64,000 bases of DNA from positions 47,225,291 through 47,289,290 of the forward strand of contig CP154956.1 in NCBI GenBank assembly GCA_039621445.1, written 5' to 3'. Below, in pieces: positions 33,085-43,984 of this stretch. The position numbers were made by a program, and so were the translations under genes. This stretch comes from Euglena gracilis. Taxonomy: Eukaryota; Euglenida; Euglenophyceae; Euglenales. Each line of letters starts with the position of its first letter. The first letter of the stretch is position 1. The notes under the pieces were generated by a model. It worked only from the letters and a program-made list of their open reading frames with translations. It had not been told where the DNA came from and searched no databases.

Positions 33085-33973
33085 GGCCAGGCCTGTGCTG
33101 AAAAGATCCGGTTGTGGGATGAGCGAAGTATTAACTGAGCTGGGGGGGTCAGAGAGGGGGGTTGGGACCCCCCCATGTAAAAAATTTTTCCAGCGCCGAA
33201 CAGTGGGAAAATTTAGGGGACTAAAAACCCCAAAAAAGATCCCCAAAAATAATGCCTACTCAGATACTAAATAATAAAATGCTCACTTAAGAACCTGGGG
33301 CTGGGAATTCCAGTGTATTAATCCCAGGGTGTTGAATGAGGGGGGGGGTCCCGGACCCTCCCCCCCTGGGGGGGGGAGAGGGGGGGTTGACCCCCCCTTT
33401 GGGGGTCGAAAAACCTGGCACGAAGCGCCATAAAATTTTTTGAAACGCTTCAAAAAGTGCCCGAAGTTGCATTTTAAGGTGATTTTTCCACGAACTGATA
33501 AAAAACAGATTACACACAAAGCACAAAACATGGTCTGCCAGAGCAAAGCGCTGGGGAAGAAAATGTTTTTTTTCAGTTTCAGGGGGTCCCTGGAGCCCCA
33601 GAGGGGAGGGGTCCGGACAACACAATAGCTTACCGACCCCAGGGGGTCACTTTCCGCTTTCAAAAAACCAGTCAGTCACTTTCAAATACTGATCATCCAC
33701 TTCTTATCCCCCCCGGGGGTCCGTCACTTTGGCCACTTGGCAAAAAATGGCCAAAACCAAAAGATTTCAGTCAAAAATCCAAAAAAAATTCGGCGCCTTT
33801 GGAGCCGGGCGGCCACTTTCGGCCAATCCTGGCTGGCTCGGGGGTCTGGAGCCAAAAACCAGTCAGTCACTCCGAAAAAACCAGTCAGGTCTGGACCGGC
33901 TCTTCCCCCTAAGAGGGTTGGAGGGGGGGGGACTGGACCCCCCTCCCCCTGTACAAAACCAACACTCACTTAG

Positions 33974-34343
33974 TACCCCCCCCCTATGTCCAATGACCGG
34001 TAACCTCTGTCCTCTGACCGGGGGGGGGGGGTCGTTGGACATAGGGTAGTGACCAAAAAGGTGTCCTCTGACCGGGGGGGGTGGTCGTTGGACATGGGGT
34101 CAAAAGAAAGTTGGTGGGTACCCGGGTCCCTACCCACCCAAAAATGCCCAAATTTTCCCTTCCGGCGCTTTGCGCGGAAAATTTTGGGCAATTTGACAAA
34201 TTTTTGTCCCAAAAGTGTCAAAAATGGCATTTTGGCCAAATTTTTGGCCAAAATTTGGTCAAACCTCCGAAAAGGTGTCCTCTGACCGGGGGGGGGGGTG
34301 GTCATTGGACATAGGGGTCGTTGGACATAGGGGGGGGGGGGTA
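33974..34343. repeat. TIR element with CTATGTCCAATGACC ends
   Basis: The left TACCCCCCCCCTATGTCCAA and right GTCGTTGGACATAGGGGGGG are inverted. Internal copies of GTCCTCTGACCGGGG and GTCGTTGGACAT recur, and the centre has CCGGCGCTTTGCGCGG. It lies in an intron of host gene 3. Confidence 0.65.
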
Positions 34344-35469
34344 CAGCATGGTCTGTTTGGGGCTGATGGCGTTGTCGGGGTGTTGTACACCTGTGGTGGA
34401 GCCAGAGCCCAGATAGCCACCCAGCCAAAGCCCCATCCTGGAAGGGAACCCGACTTTTCTTTAAATCACCAAAATCGACGAAAAAATATGCTCTGGGGAC
34501 AAGGATGCCAGCAATGACCAAAGCTTGTGCCACGGGGAGCCTGCCCATAAGCTCAACCCGGGCTAATTTCCCTTGAAAATAGCCATTTCAGCCCATGGAG
34601 AGAGGTTTTTTTTTAAGAACCGGAGGGGAGTCCGGACCCACCCTCACTCCCTATGGGCCCCCCGGGAGGGGTTCTGAGGGGGTGAAAGGGGCGAAAGAAA
34701 GAGGTGAAAGCAAGGCACGCAATACACCGCAGGCGAAGAATAAGGAATGTTTATGCCAGATGTTGTGACGTTCGACGGTCAATCAGTTATCACCTTAAAA
34801 ATCAGCCTGCCCCCCTACGCAAGAACGTTAAAAAAAAGTATCTGCTTTGGTGCAGGGGGGCTGTAGCACTGTGGACTGCGGGGGGGGGGGGGCTTAAAGA
34901 AGCCCCCAAGAACAACCAAAATGCACAATTTGGATCTGACCACCTTGAAATAATGACTCATCACCAAGATATAGCGCAAACTGGTTTACTGACCCTGGAT
35001 GGAGGTGCTGCCATCCCAACTGCAGCAGCCCATTGGCCAGTGGCAGGACACCCTTCACCCAGACCGAAAATATGGAACCAAACATCGCCTTCTGTCTGCA
35101 ACCCTGAACGTCATAGCACATCCATTGCTGAAACACTGAGTAATGGTGTGTTTGTTTAATACAGCTCTTGGCCAGAAAAGACTCTGGAACTCAATCAAAC
35201 CTGCAGTTGAACCAATGTGCGAAAATTCGCCAAGCAGGTGGAGAATTTTCATTGTGCAAAATAAGACAAAACGGTTGAAACATCATGAGATTTCTTCGTC
35301 TGACAAATTGTGGATCCTCAAAACCGAAGATTTGGAATTTTGAGTCTTTCTTAAAGCTTTCTGGCTTTTTTGGCCAGTTGTGCCTTGGGCCCAACTGGCC
35401 CAAATGAAATCAAAACCTGCCTCAAAGCTGAGTTCCAATGAAACCAAAGCAGCCAGAGGGGAAACCTGG

Positions 35470-37190
35470 CCCCAATTCACTGGATCAACCTGCCATTCAC
35501 TGCGTGTTGCTCTTGCAGCAGCGTTCCTCACCAGCAGTTTCTTGTCAAAGATTTGATCCCACGCATTGAAGCCTCCTCCCAAGAGCACAAGGTTCCGAAA
35601 GCCCTCTGCTGCCAAAGCATTCCCAACCATCCCAGCATAGATGCTTCCTTTGTAAAGGCATTGAAATTGTTTGTTTGTTTTTTTGGTAATTCTGTGCAGA
35701 GCATGTTCATGCAGGCGGGGGGGATGCAACACAGACCCTCAAAAAAATGGAACACAAAAGAAACACAAATGAACACATGCAAAAACAAAAAAAAACGCTT
35801 GAGACTCCCCCCTCCCGATTCATGGGCTCACCTGGCAACCCCCCCCCTCGCCCACTGACCGGGTTGCCCACCGACCAGGGGGGGGGTCAAACGTGCCCCC
35901 TGACCTGCAACCCCCGACCCGGGGGTGGTTGGTAAACAGGGGTGGTCGTTGGGCGGGGTACCATGCCTGTCTGACATCTCCCCCATGGAGGCCCAGATGA
36001 TGGGGGAGGGAATATCAACCAGGCCAGCATTTTCTCTTGTAAACCTGACCCACAAAGCCCCAAACGGAAAACCAACATGAAATGCCCATGATTTTGTTTT
36101 CACCAAACAAAAATGACAAAACAAAAAAATGAGGGTGGACATTGGTTAACGCTTTTCTTTCAAAAAAAGCATTTGCCAACAAATCCTGGCCTGAATGGGG
36201 GGGATTATCAATCAGGTGGCCATTTTCCGATTTCTAGCCAAAAGTGGGGGGTGGGAATGATTGACTGGGGAGAATTGTTAAACAGGATTAACACAAGCTC
36301 ATATCTGTTTGATGGCAAGAGTCAAGAAACCACCTGAGGGGTTTGCCAAGCATAACATTTGGTAAGAAAGCCTCTTGGCGCACCTGTCTTGCTCAAAGGG
36401 AAAAAATTGGTAGCCCCCCCCCCATCCCCCTTGCCCACCAACCGGGTTCCTACAACCCCCGACCAGGGTTGTGGTCGTACACACCCCCTGACCTGCAACC
36501 CCGGACTGGGGGGTGGGTCGGAATTAGGGGGTGGTCGGAATTAGGGGATGTTCATTGGACAGGGGGGGGGGGCAATTTTAACAATGTGCATTTCAACTTA
36601 GATCCCACACATGACGAAATATTGTTCTCCAGAGCGCTGTGCATTTTTTACACATTCACAGCTATTTGTGCTTTTGCAAAGTAGGAAACTAGCAAAATTA
36701 TGATGGAATGCAGGGATGTGCAAAGCCTGCCTTGAACGCTTGTCACCATCTGAGCACATCACAATGACCTTGGAGTCCTTCTGGAACTTGGCTTTGACCT
36801 GCTCCAGCCACTGTGGGTTCACCTGTTGTGTTACAACGCGCTTTCCCAGGGTGGAATCGTAAGTTGACTTGGCTTGGAACATCGGGATGTCAACGGACCC
36901 CTTGTTGGGACCCCGAATGCGGCCGCGATCCGAACCCTCCAGGTCGCTTCGGATGTCCAGAATGCTGGAAATGGGTCTGTTCTTGCTTCACTCACGAGTC
37001 ATCTGAGTATTTGTGAAGCCTGACCACAGCAAAGCCTTGGCAGGAGGAAACAAAAAATGAAGTACATGTGGTGCAAAAAGAACAAACACCAAATGTATCC
37101 ATCAAGCTTCCACAACACACGCGCCTCTTCTGGGGTTGCAACTTTCTTTGCTAACGACAGAGAGATGACAATGCAGTGGTCACGGATGCA
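35470..37190 (-). CDS. Host gene 3, rhodanese domain 1 (three exons)
   Basis: Minus-strand exons: about 37190-37085 encodes KVATPEEARVLWKLDGYI. About 36962-36720 after acceptor CATTTCCAG encodes ILDIRSDLEGSDRGRIRGPN, DIPMFQAKSTYDSTLGKRVV and KVIVMCSDGDKRSRQAL, containing the catalytic-loop Cys. About 35625-35470 after TTTGGCAG encodes EGFRNLVLLGGGFNAWDQIF and ends near VNWGQ at a GTTTCC donor. The active-site loop CSDGDKRS differs from the CRSGxR of many thiosulfate sulfurtransferases but keeps Cys. Sequence and exon layout closely match domains 2 and 3. Confidence 0.8.
35840..35958. repeat. CCACTGACCGGGTTGCC repeat and a second copy nearby
   Basis: The blocks 35840-35958 and 36412-36575 share CCCACCAACCGGGTT, CCCCCTGACCTGCAACCCC and GTGGTCG words between C and G runs. 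Both lie within the domain 1 introns of host gene 3. Confidence 0.5.
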
Positions 37191-37694
37191 ACTGGCAAAC
37201 AAGAGCCAAGCAAAATTCCAAAAAAACCCTGATCACACATATCGAATTCATTTTTGAGAAATAAGGAGGAAAATAATCTAAAAAAAAAATCCTGTTCTTG
37301 GCCAAAGGAAAAGTTTACCCTAGGTTCAGGTGGAAATCAGGGGGTTTTTTTGGCTGATTTTGTTTCAAAAAACCATAAAAAACAGCCAAAAATGGCCAGT
37401 TTTGGGGTTCCAATAAATTTTTGGCGCTTCGCGCCCGCCAGTCACTGGAAATTTTTTCCCACTCGCTAGCCCTGCTAGCAGACCCCCAGGGGGGTCCACC
37501 AGGATTTCCGCAAGCCAAATTTGGACCAGCTGCAGTCCAGCGACTGCGAACCCTGAAGCAATAGACCGACTTGCCCCCCAGGGGGGGGGGGGGGCAAGTG
37601 GAGTGATCAGAGTGATTGCATTTTCTGCTTGGGCTCTTGCTGCACTTTCGGCTTGGGCTTTTTGAGATCATTCTCTCAAAAAAAAAGATCGAAA

Positions 37695-37815
37695 CACATG
37701 CAGAGATGAACTGCAATATAACACACAACTCTCTGATCGGGAATGCAGCTATTGTTGTTGCTTGAAACCCAGGATCTTGGAAATTGAGTCCTGCACTTGG
37801 AACTGCAGTGATACT
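37695..37815 (-). CDS. Host gene 3, extra A-type exon or exon relic
   Basis: The frame reads NFQDPGFQATTIAAFPIREL, clearly related to the FQAATIAAFPAKG start of the other domains. The ATPEEARVLWKLDGY half is missing here and appears 500 bp downstream with a different beginning. Either domain 1 uses both exons, or this is a leftover from a duplication. Confidence 0.45.
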
Positions 37816-38599
37816 TGCCACCCCTTGCAACAAGCACCATCACGCAAAAAAACAAACCTTTGCACGTCAATGGCCAAAGAGAAAACCCTCTGTGTGAAAA
37901 ATGAACAAAGAATAAGCCTATTTCTTCTGTGAGAAGGAGGTGCTTGTTGTGTGAGAGGGGTTGCAACAAATACCCTTTTCAATGCCATGGCAAATTCTCA
38001 ACCTCTTTTTGAAAGAAAGTAAACCAAAGGCAGAACCTCCCATAAAACCTGATGTTGCCACCCTGATAACCGAAAAAAAACTTGCCAAACAATTGTCAAA
38101 AGCATCTTAATTCTTACCCACAGCCCACAAATGTATCCCAGAGGTGCAGAATTTTTGGCACGGCACAAAAGGAATATTTGTCTTGTGTTTCAAAAAACTT
38201 GCATTGTATTCCAGAATTTTGGCCAAAATGGGCAATTTTGGCCATTTTAAGGGGTGCAGGAAAAGGCTTTTGGCGCTCGCCTGCTTGCGGACCACCCCTG
38301 GATTTCCACTAACCAAACTTGGACTAGCTGCAGTCCAGCCCCCCCCCCCCCAAGGTGCTGAGAACCCTTAAGCAAAGACCTGGCTGTTACGCCAAATTTA
38401 TTCCGCCGTGCAATCTGATAAAATTGCCCTGACATTCCCTGGTGAGTTGGGTATGACAGAACGTGAAGAATAAAGGCTTGCCAGGCAACTGTGCAAACTG
38501 ACCAAAACAAATGCAAATTTGAACAAACATCTTTGGATAAAGGTTGAAAAGAAATTGGATAAAGTGCAGATTTTTCGGTGTCAGCATGCTACAACATGC

Positions 38600-38854
38600 T
38601 ACAACGGGAATCCAAATAACTTTGGATGGGGCAAATAAGCAGTGGAGTCGCCATGTGCGAGACTTCTTCTGTATCCACTGGAGCAGAGCCACAACAATGA
38701 GACCTCCAACAGCACCCACCACAGCTGCAAGCAGGCTGTTCTTTGCCAACTCTTGAGAAAGGCAATGGATGGAGGGTCCTTGGAGACCGGCTGCATAGGA
38801 CTGGATCACCCTTCGAAGTTCGACAGCACCAATTACTTTTTTTACATTCTGCAA
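38600..38854 (-). CDS. Host gene 3, probable membrane-anchor exon
   Basis: After a good acceptor (TTTAAATTTTGCAG) the minus strand reads KKVIGAVELRRVIQSYAAGL, a short linker, then LLAAVVGAVGGLIVVALLQW followed by IQKKSR. The 20-residue hydrophobic stretch with small residues and a basic end is a transmembrane helix. It lies upstream of the rhodanese domains in the same orientation. A membrane-anchored rhodanese would resemble plastid proteins such as the calcium-sensing receptor, but that is inference. The donor is not fixed (GTTATT near 38625 is possible). Confidence 0.5.
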
Positions 38855-39182
38855 AATTTAAACTGCATATTTGGGGGCCTTGTTGCATTCCACTCCCCAA
38901 AACCTTGGTTCCTGCACCCTGCTTTTCAGGCACAAATTTTTAGGCCAATTTTTTTTCCATTCTGGGCCGGTGGACGTTCCATTACCGATCCTTTGCCCAG
39001 TTGAAGTGATGAAACTTTGGCTTCTTCAGGTCCCGGACATACACTGGAAGATGCGTATGGGGTCGACCACCCCCCTCCACCACCTCTTCCCATATTTCCA
39101 ATTTTTGGACCCGAAAAAATTTTCCGGCGCCTTCGGTGCCGGGTGTGATTTTGACCCATTTTGGAACCCATACAGGGGGGCC

Positions 39183-39440
39183 AGGCTTCTTTTTAAGACC
39201 CCCCGGGGGGAGGGGGGGTCCCCCCTCCACCCACCCAGGGTGGCGCGGGACCCCCTGGGGGGGGACCCCCCTAAAAATCGGGCCCGTTAAAGGCAATTTT
39301 CAAAAAATTTCGGCGCTTCGCACTGAAAAGGTATACCCTGCGCCTCCGGCATGGGACCCCCCCCCAGGGGGGGGTCCGGCCCGGCCCGGACCCACCCACC
39401 TCCCCCCCCCGGCGGGTCAAGTGACTTAAAAAGAAGCCTG
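39183..39440. mobile_element. MITE with AGGCTTCTTTTTAAG termini
   Basis: It begins AGGCTTCTTTTTAAGACC and ends CTTAAAAAGAAGCCTG. It is flanked by CAGGGGGGCC on the left and CAGGGGGCC on the right, a 9-10 bp near-duplication. The central motif TTTCGGCGCTTCGC occurs as in the GATATAAGGA family. A related copy lies at 27830-28059. Confidence 0.65.
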
Positions 39441-40193
39441 CAGGGGGCCCCCCCAAAAACCACCCAAAACCCCATTTTTTCCTTCCAAAAATTCAACATT
39501 TTCTAAAAATTTGATTTTGAGAGGTTATTGAAGCAAAAAAATCCATTAAAAGTCCAAAAAAATTTCAGAGAGAAAAAATGTCAGTAAAATTTGACTGTGC
39601 CGAAATTTTCAATTTTTAACCCTGATTTTTTTGAAATTTTTTTGAGATTTTTTGAGATAAAAATGTGGGTTTCCATCAAAAAATCATGTGTTTTTGGTTC
39701 ATTTTTCCAAAAATTTTCAAAAAATTTTCTGGCCAAAATCCCCGTTTTCCCGAAATCGGTGAAAATGCTGTGGTGGGTGGGGGGGGGGGGTCGACCCCCC
39801 CCCATCTCCCGGGGGGGGGGGGGCGACCCCCCCCCACCAGGCCTTCCCGTTCTGCCCTGGATGGGGGGGTTCCGGTGGTCCATGGCCACCGATGCGCGAT
39901 GCGGGGGGGGGGCAGCCCCCCCACACCCCCATTATTCCTTTCATCCTCCCCATGCCCCCCCCCACACCCTGAACCCCGAGGCAAGCGATTAACGCCACCG
40001 ATGGGGGGTCCAGTGGCCTACAACCACCGGTGCGGGGGGAGGGGGGTCTGCACCCCCTCACCGCCCCCCCCCATCATCACTAGTTTTCTGCCTCTCGTGA
40101 GAGTCATGGCCAGTTCCCCCCCCAGGACCCCCTAGGACCCACGGGGGGGGGGGCGGAGTGCCAAACGGTAGACTGGGGGGGGGGGTACCCCCC

Positions 40194-40365
40194 CCCCTTA
40201 TTGTCCCACCGACCTCTCCCCGGGAGGCCCGACCGGACAATAAGGGGGGGGGGACAATAAGGGGGTACCAAAGGAATTTCATTGGCCGGGCCAAAAAATC
40301 CCCCGTCGGCCGGGGCCCAGGGACAATAAGGGGGGGGGACAATAAGGGGGGGGGGGGTGATAGTG
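40194..40365. repeat. CCCTTATTGTCCCACCGACC repeat, copy 1
   Basis: It begins CCCTTATTGTCCCACCGACC and ends in repeated GGACAATAAGGGG. The interior GGTACCAAAGGAATTTCATT and GTCGGCCGGGGCCC are almost identical to copy 2 at 44207-44375. The ends are mutually inverted (CCCCTTATTGTCC / GGACAATAAGGGG) and an extra inverted copy lies inside. Confidence 0.7.
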
Positions 40366-40367
40366 GG

Positions 40368-40505
40368 TAGTCGGCCGACTAGTCGGCCGACCAATTGGGT
40401 AGTCGGCCGACTAGTCGGCGGACCAATTGGGTAGTCGGCCGACTGGTCGGCCGACTACCCACTCTAATGTACTAACGGGTCAAAACCGCCGACTTTTGAG
40501 CCCCC
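40368..40505. repeat. TAGTCGGCCGACTA palindrome array
   Basis: GGTAGTCGGCCGACTAGTCGG is repeated three times with CCAATTGGGTA linkers, then CCACTCTAATGTACTAACGG and CGCCGACTTTTGAGCCCC. A shortened relative in the same orientation lies at 46478-46586 (CCACTGTAATGTGCTAACGA, CGCCGACTTTTAAGCCCC). Confidence 0.7.
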
Positions 40506-40868
40506 CCCCCCCTGGGAAATTTTTTTTGTCTAAATCACCTCAACACCAGTCAAAACCCACCCAAATGGCTCCAGAACCCCCCAATCGGGGGTTAATATGC
40601 AAAAAAATTGGGGGGAAATGTCCATTTTGGGCCACTTTTGACAAAAGTACACCTCTCCCCATTGAATTTTCAATATAAGTCAAAATTTGCACAAAAAAAG
40701 GTATTATCCCTCCAAGTCTATTGCCAACATAGAAGGGATTTTGTTATTTGAGGGGGGGGGTGCGGGAGGGGGGGGGGGGGGCGGACCCCCCCCCGCCTAT
40801 GCCAAAGTGGGCCACAAAAACGACTTAGCCCCCGAGTATGTTGCCAACACAGAAGGGATTTTGTTATT

Positions 40869-41100
40869 TAAACCGGCGTTTGAGACGCCGGGTTCAGGAC
40901 AGAACCGGCGTCCCCCCCCACGGGTTTTCCGGACGCCGGTTCTGTCCTAAAACCCGGCGTTAGGAACGCCGGTTCTGTCCAAAACCCGGCGTCCGGTTTG
41001 GGACTGTATTTTGTGTAAAAAAGTGTGCCAATGTGACCCCAGAAACAAAAATCTCCTTGGATGAAAGGGGATAAAAGGCACAATTGCTGAGTGCAAAATA
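40869..41100. repeat. Left arm of a 230-bp inverted duplication
   Basis: It contains three 27-bp ACGCCGG...CCGGCGT dyads and the unique stretch GGACTGTATTTTGTGTAAAA to GCTGAGTGCAAAATA. It is nearly the reverse complement of 45317-45547. Confidence 0.8.
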
Positions 41101-41269
41101 AGGACGGAACCGGCGTCCGGGGACGCCGGGTTCAGGACAGAACCGGCGTCCGCCACCCCTTGTTTAAAGCGGCGTTTTAGAGACGCCGGGTTCAGGACAG
41201 AACCGGCGTTCACCCCCTTCGGGCCAGGGAACACTTAGAAGTACGTTCACTAGCGTTCCCCTTTAGTCC

Positions 41270-43941
41270 TGCTCCGAGCGGAAAATTGGCCATGGAACTT
41301 TTGGTGGTCGCTAGCGACCGGTCGCTAGCGACCATGGTCGCTAGCGACCGAATTCTGGCGACCGGTCGCTAGCGACCGTTGGTGGTCGGAGCGACCGGTC
41401 GCTAGCGACCACCAATAATTCGACCCCCCCCCCCCCCTCAAAAGATTTTTAAGCCCCCCCCCCCCATGTGAAGGAAAAATTCCCTTAGAGAAAAACATGA
41501 AATTTTGTATCAAAAATTCCTTTTTCTGCATTTAGGATCTTGCACGATATCAGACAATGTTTACGTTACTTTGTCAAGGGGGCGGTCCGGGGGTCGGGGG
41601 GGGGGGGGGGCGGCAGGGGGGGGGGGGGGGGTGGCACGGTACGGGGGTACGGCAGCCCCCCCCGCTAGACGACCAAGGGCGCCGAAGGCGCCTTAGGACT
41701 GCTTTGTTTACGGTGCGCGTGGCATTTACATGCGCGCATGGCCCTGGGTCGGTTACCCCCCGGAAGGGATTTTGTTATTGGAGGGCGGGGGGGGGGGTGC
41801 GGGGGGGGGCGGCAGCCCCCCCCCCGCCAGACGACCAAGCACGCCGTAGGCGCCTTAGGACGGTTTTGTTTCCGGTGCGCGTGGCATTTCCATGCGCGCA
41901 TGGCCCTGGGTCGGTTACCCCCCGGAAGGGATTTTGTTATTGGAGGGCGGGGGGGGGGTGCGGGGGGGGGCGGCAGCCCCCCCCCCGCTAGACGACCAAG
42001 GGCGCCGAAGGCGCCTTAGGACGGTTTTGTTTACGGTGCGCGTGGCATTTACATGCGCGCATGGCCCTGGGTCGGGAACCCCCCGGAAGGGATTTTGTTA
42101 TTGGAGGGCGGGGGGGGGGGGGGGGGGGGGGGTGCGGGGGGGGGCGGCAGCCCCCCCCCGCTAGACGACCAAGGGCGCCGAAGGCGCCTTAGGACGGTTT
42201 TGTTTACGGTGCGCGCATGGCCCTGGGTCGGTTACCCCCCGGAAGGGATTTTGTTATTGGTGGGCGGGGGGGGGGGGGGGGGGGGGGGGGGGCGGCAGCC
42301 CCCCCCCGCTAGACGACCAAGGGCGCCGAAGGCGCCTTAGGACGGTTTTGTTTACGGTGCGCGTGGCATTTACATGCGCGCATGGCCCTGGGTCGGGTAC
42401 CCCCCGGAAGGGATTTTGTTATTGGAGGGCGGGGGGGGGGGGTGCGGGGGGGTCGGCAGCCCCCCCCGCTAGACGTCCAAGGGCGCCGAAGGCGCCTTAG
42501 GACGGTTTTGTTTACGGTGCGCGTGGCATTTACATGCGCGCATGGCCCTGGGTCGGTTACCCCCCGGAAGGGATTTTGTTATTGGAGGGCGGGGGGGGGG
42601 GGTGCGGGGGGGGGGGGCGGCAGCCCCCCCCCGCTAGACGACCAAGGGCGCCGAAGGCGCCTTAGGACAGTTTTGTTTACGGTGCGCTTGGCATTTACAT
42701 GCGCGCATGGCCCTGGGTCGGGTACCCCCAGGAAGGGATTTTGTTATTGGAGGGCGGGGGGGGGGGGGTGCGGGGGGGGGCGGCAGCCCCCCCCCCGCTA
42801 GACGACCAAGGGCGCCGAAGGCGCCTTAGGACGGTTTTGTTTACGGTGCGCGCATGGCCCTGGGTCGGTTACCCCCCGGAAGGGATTTTGTTATTGGAGG
42901 GCGGGGGGGGTGCGGGGGGGGGGGGGGGGCGGCAGCCCCCCCCCGCTAGACGACCAAGGGCGCCGAAGGCGCCTTAGGACGGTTTTGTTTACGGTGCGCG
43001 CATGGCCCTAGGTCGGTTACCCCCCGGAAGGGATTTTGTTATTGGTGGGCGGGGGGGGGTGCGGGGGGGGGGGCGCAGCCCCCCCCCGCTAGACGACCAA
43101 GGGCGCCGAAGGCGCCTTAGGACGGTTTTGTTTACGGTGCGCGTGGCATTTACATGCGCGCATGGCCCTGGGTCGGGTACCCCCCGGAAGGGATTTTGTT
43201 ATTGGAGGGCGGGGGGGGGGTGCGGGGGGGGGGCGGCAGCCCCCCCCCGCTAGACGACCAAGGGCGCCGAAGGCGCCTTAGGACGGTTTTGTTTACGGTG
43301 CGCGCATGGCCCTGGGTCGGTTACCCCCCGGAAGGGATTTTGTTATTGGTGGGCGGGGGGGGGGTGCGGGGGGGGCGGCAGCCCCCCCCCGCTAGACGAC
43401 CAAGGGCGCCGAAGGCGCCTTAGGACGGTTTTGTTTACGGTGCGCGTGGCATTTACCGCTAGACGACCAAGGGCGCCGAAGGCGCCTTAGGACGGTTTTG
43501 TTTACGGTGCGCGTGGCATTTACATGCGCGCATGGCCCTGGGTCGGTTACCCCCCAGAAGGGATTTTGTTATTGGTGGGCGGGGGGGGGGGGGGGGGGGG
43601 GGGGGGGGCTGTGGGGGGGCGGCAGCCCCCCCCCCCCCGCTAGACGACCAAAGGCGCCTTAGGACTGTTTGTTCACTGCGCGTGGCATTACATCCGCGCC
43701 TGGCCCTGGTAGCATCGTTTTGCAGTCCAACTTGGGGTTTTTGCAATAAAATCCTATTGGGGGGGGGGGCTTAAAAATTTTCTGAAGGGGGGGGGTGGTC
43801 GAATTATTGGTGGTCGCTAGAGACCGGTCGCTCCGACCACCAATGGTCGCTAGGCCATGACCAACGGTCGCTAGCGACCGGTCGCTAGCGACCGGTCGCT
43901 AGCGACCACCAAAAGTTCCATGGCCAATAATCCGCAATGAG
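41270..43941. mobile_element. 2.67-kb TIR element carrying GGTCGCTAGCGACC dyads and a tandem array
   Basis: The termini form an inverted repeat of about 150 bp: GGCCATGGAACTTTTGGTGG, then many GGTCGCTAGCGACC palindromes, then CACCAATAATTCGAC and C/G runs. CCCTTTAGTCC flanks both sides (41259-41269 and 43942-43952), a candidate 11-bp target duplication. The interior is almost wholly a 14-copy tandem array. No transposase was found, so it is non-autonomous or structural. The subterminal palindromes look like transposase binding sites. Confidence 0.75.
41640..43680. repeat. Tandem array of 143-170 bp units (about 14 copies)
   Basis: The unit landmark GCTAGACGACCAAGGGCGCC starts near 41659, 41823, 41988, 42158, 42306, 42468, 42630, 42796, 42944, 43087, 43248, 43390, 43456 and 43639. 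Each unit has a GGCGCCGAAGGCGCC hairpin, GGACGGTTTTGTTTACGGTG, GAAGGGATTTTGTTATTGG and G/C runs of variable length. Units occur in a long form and a short form lacking about 17 bp between two GCGCG copies. The unit is open in one frame, giving false Arg/Gly/Pro proteins. The GAAGGGATTTTGTTATT word also occurs twice outside, at 40733 and 40852. Confidence 0.9.
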
Positions 43942-43984
43942 CCCTTTAGTCCCATGGGGGAACAGCCAAACCGTCCCAAAGCAA

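Noticed and set aside
41557-43423. A series of Arg/Gly/Pro-rich frames of 60-140 codons in the tandem array
   Set aside because: They are the same repeat unit read without stops; unit lengths are not multiples of three, so the frame drifts.
41640-43680. CRISPR-like regular repeats
   Set aside because: Units are head-to-tail with no unique spacers, are 143-170 bp long, and the genome is eukaryotic.
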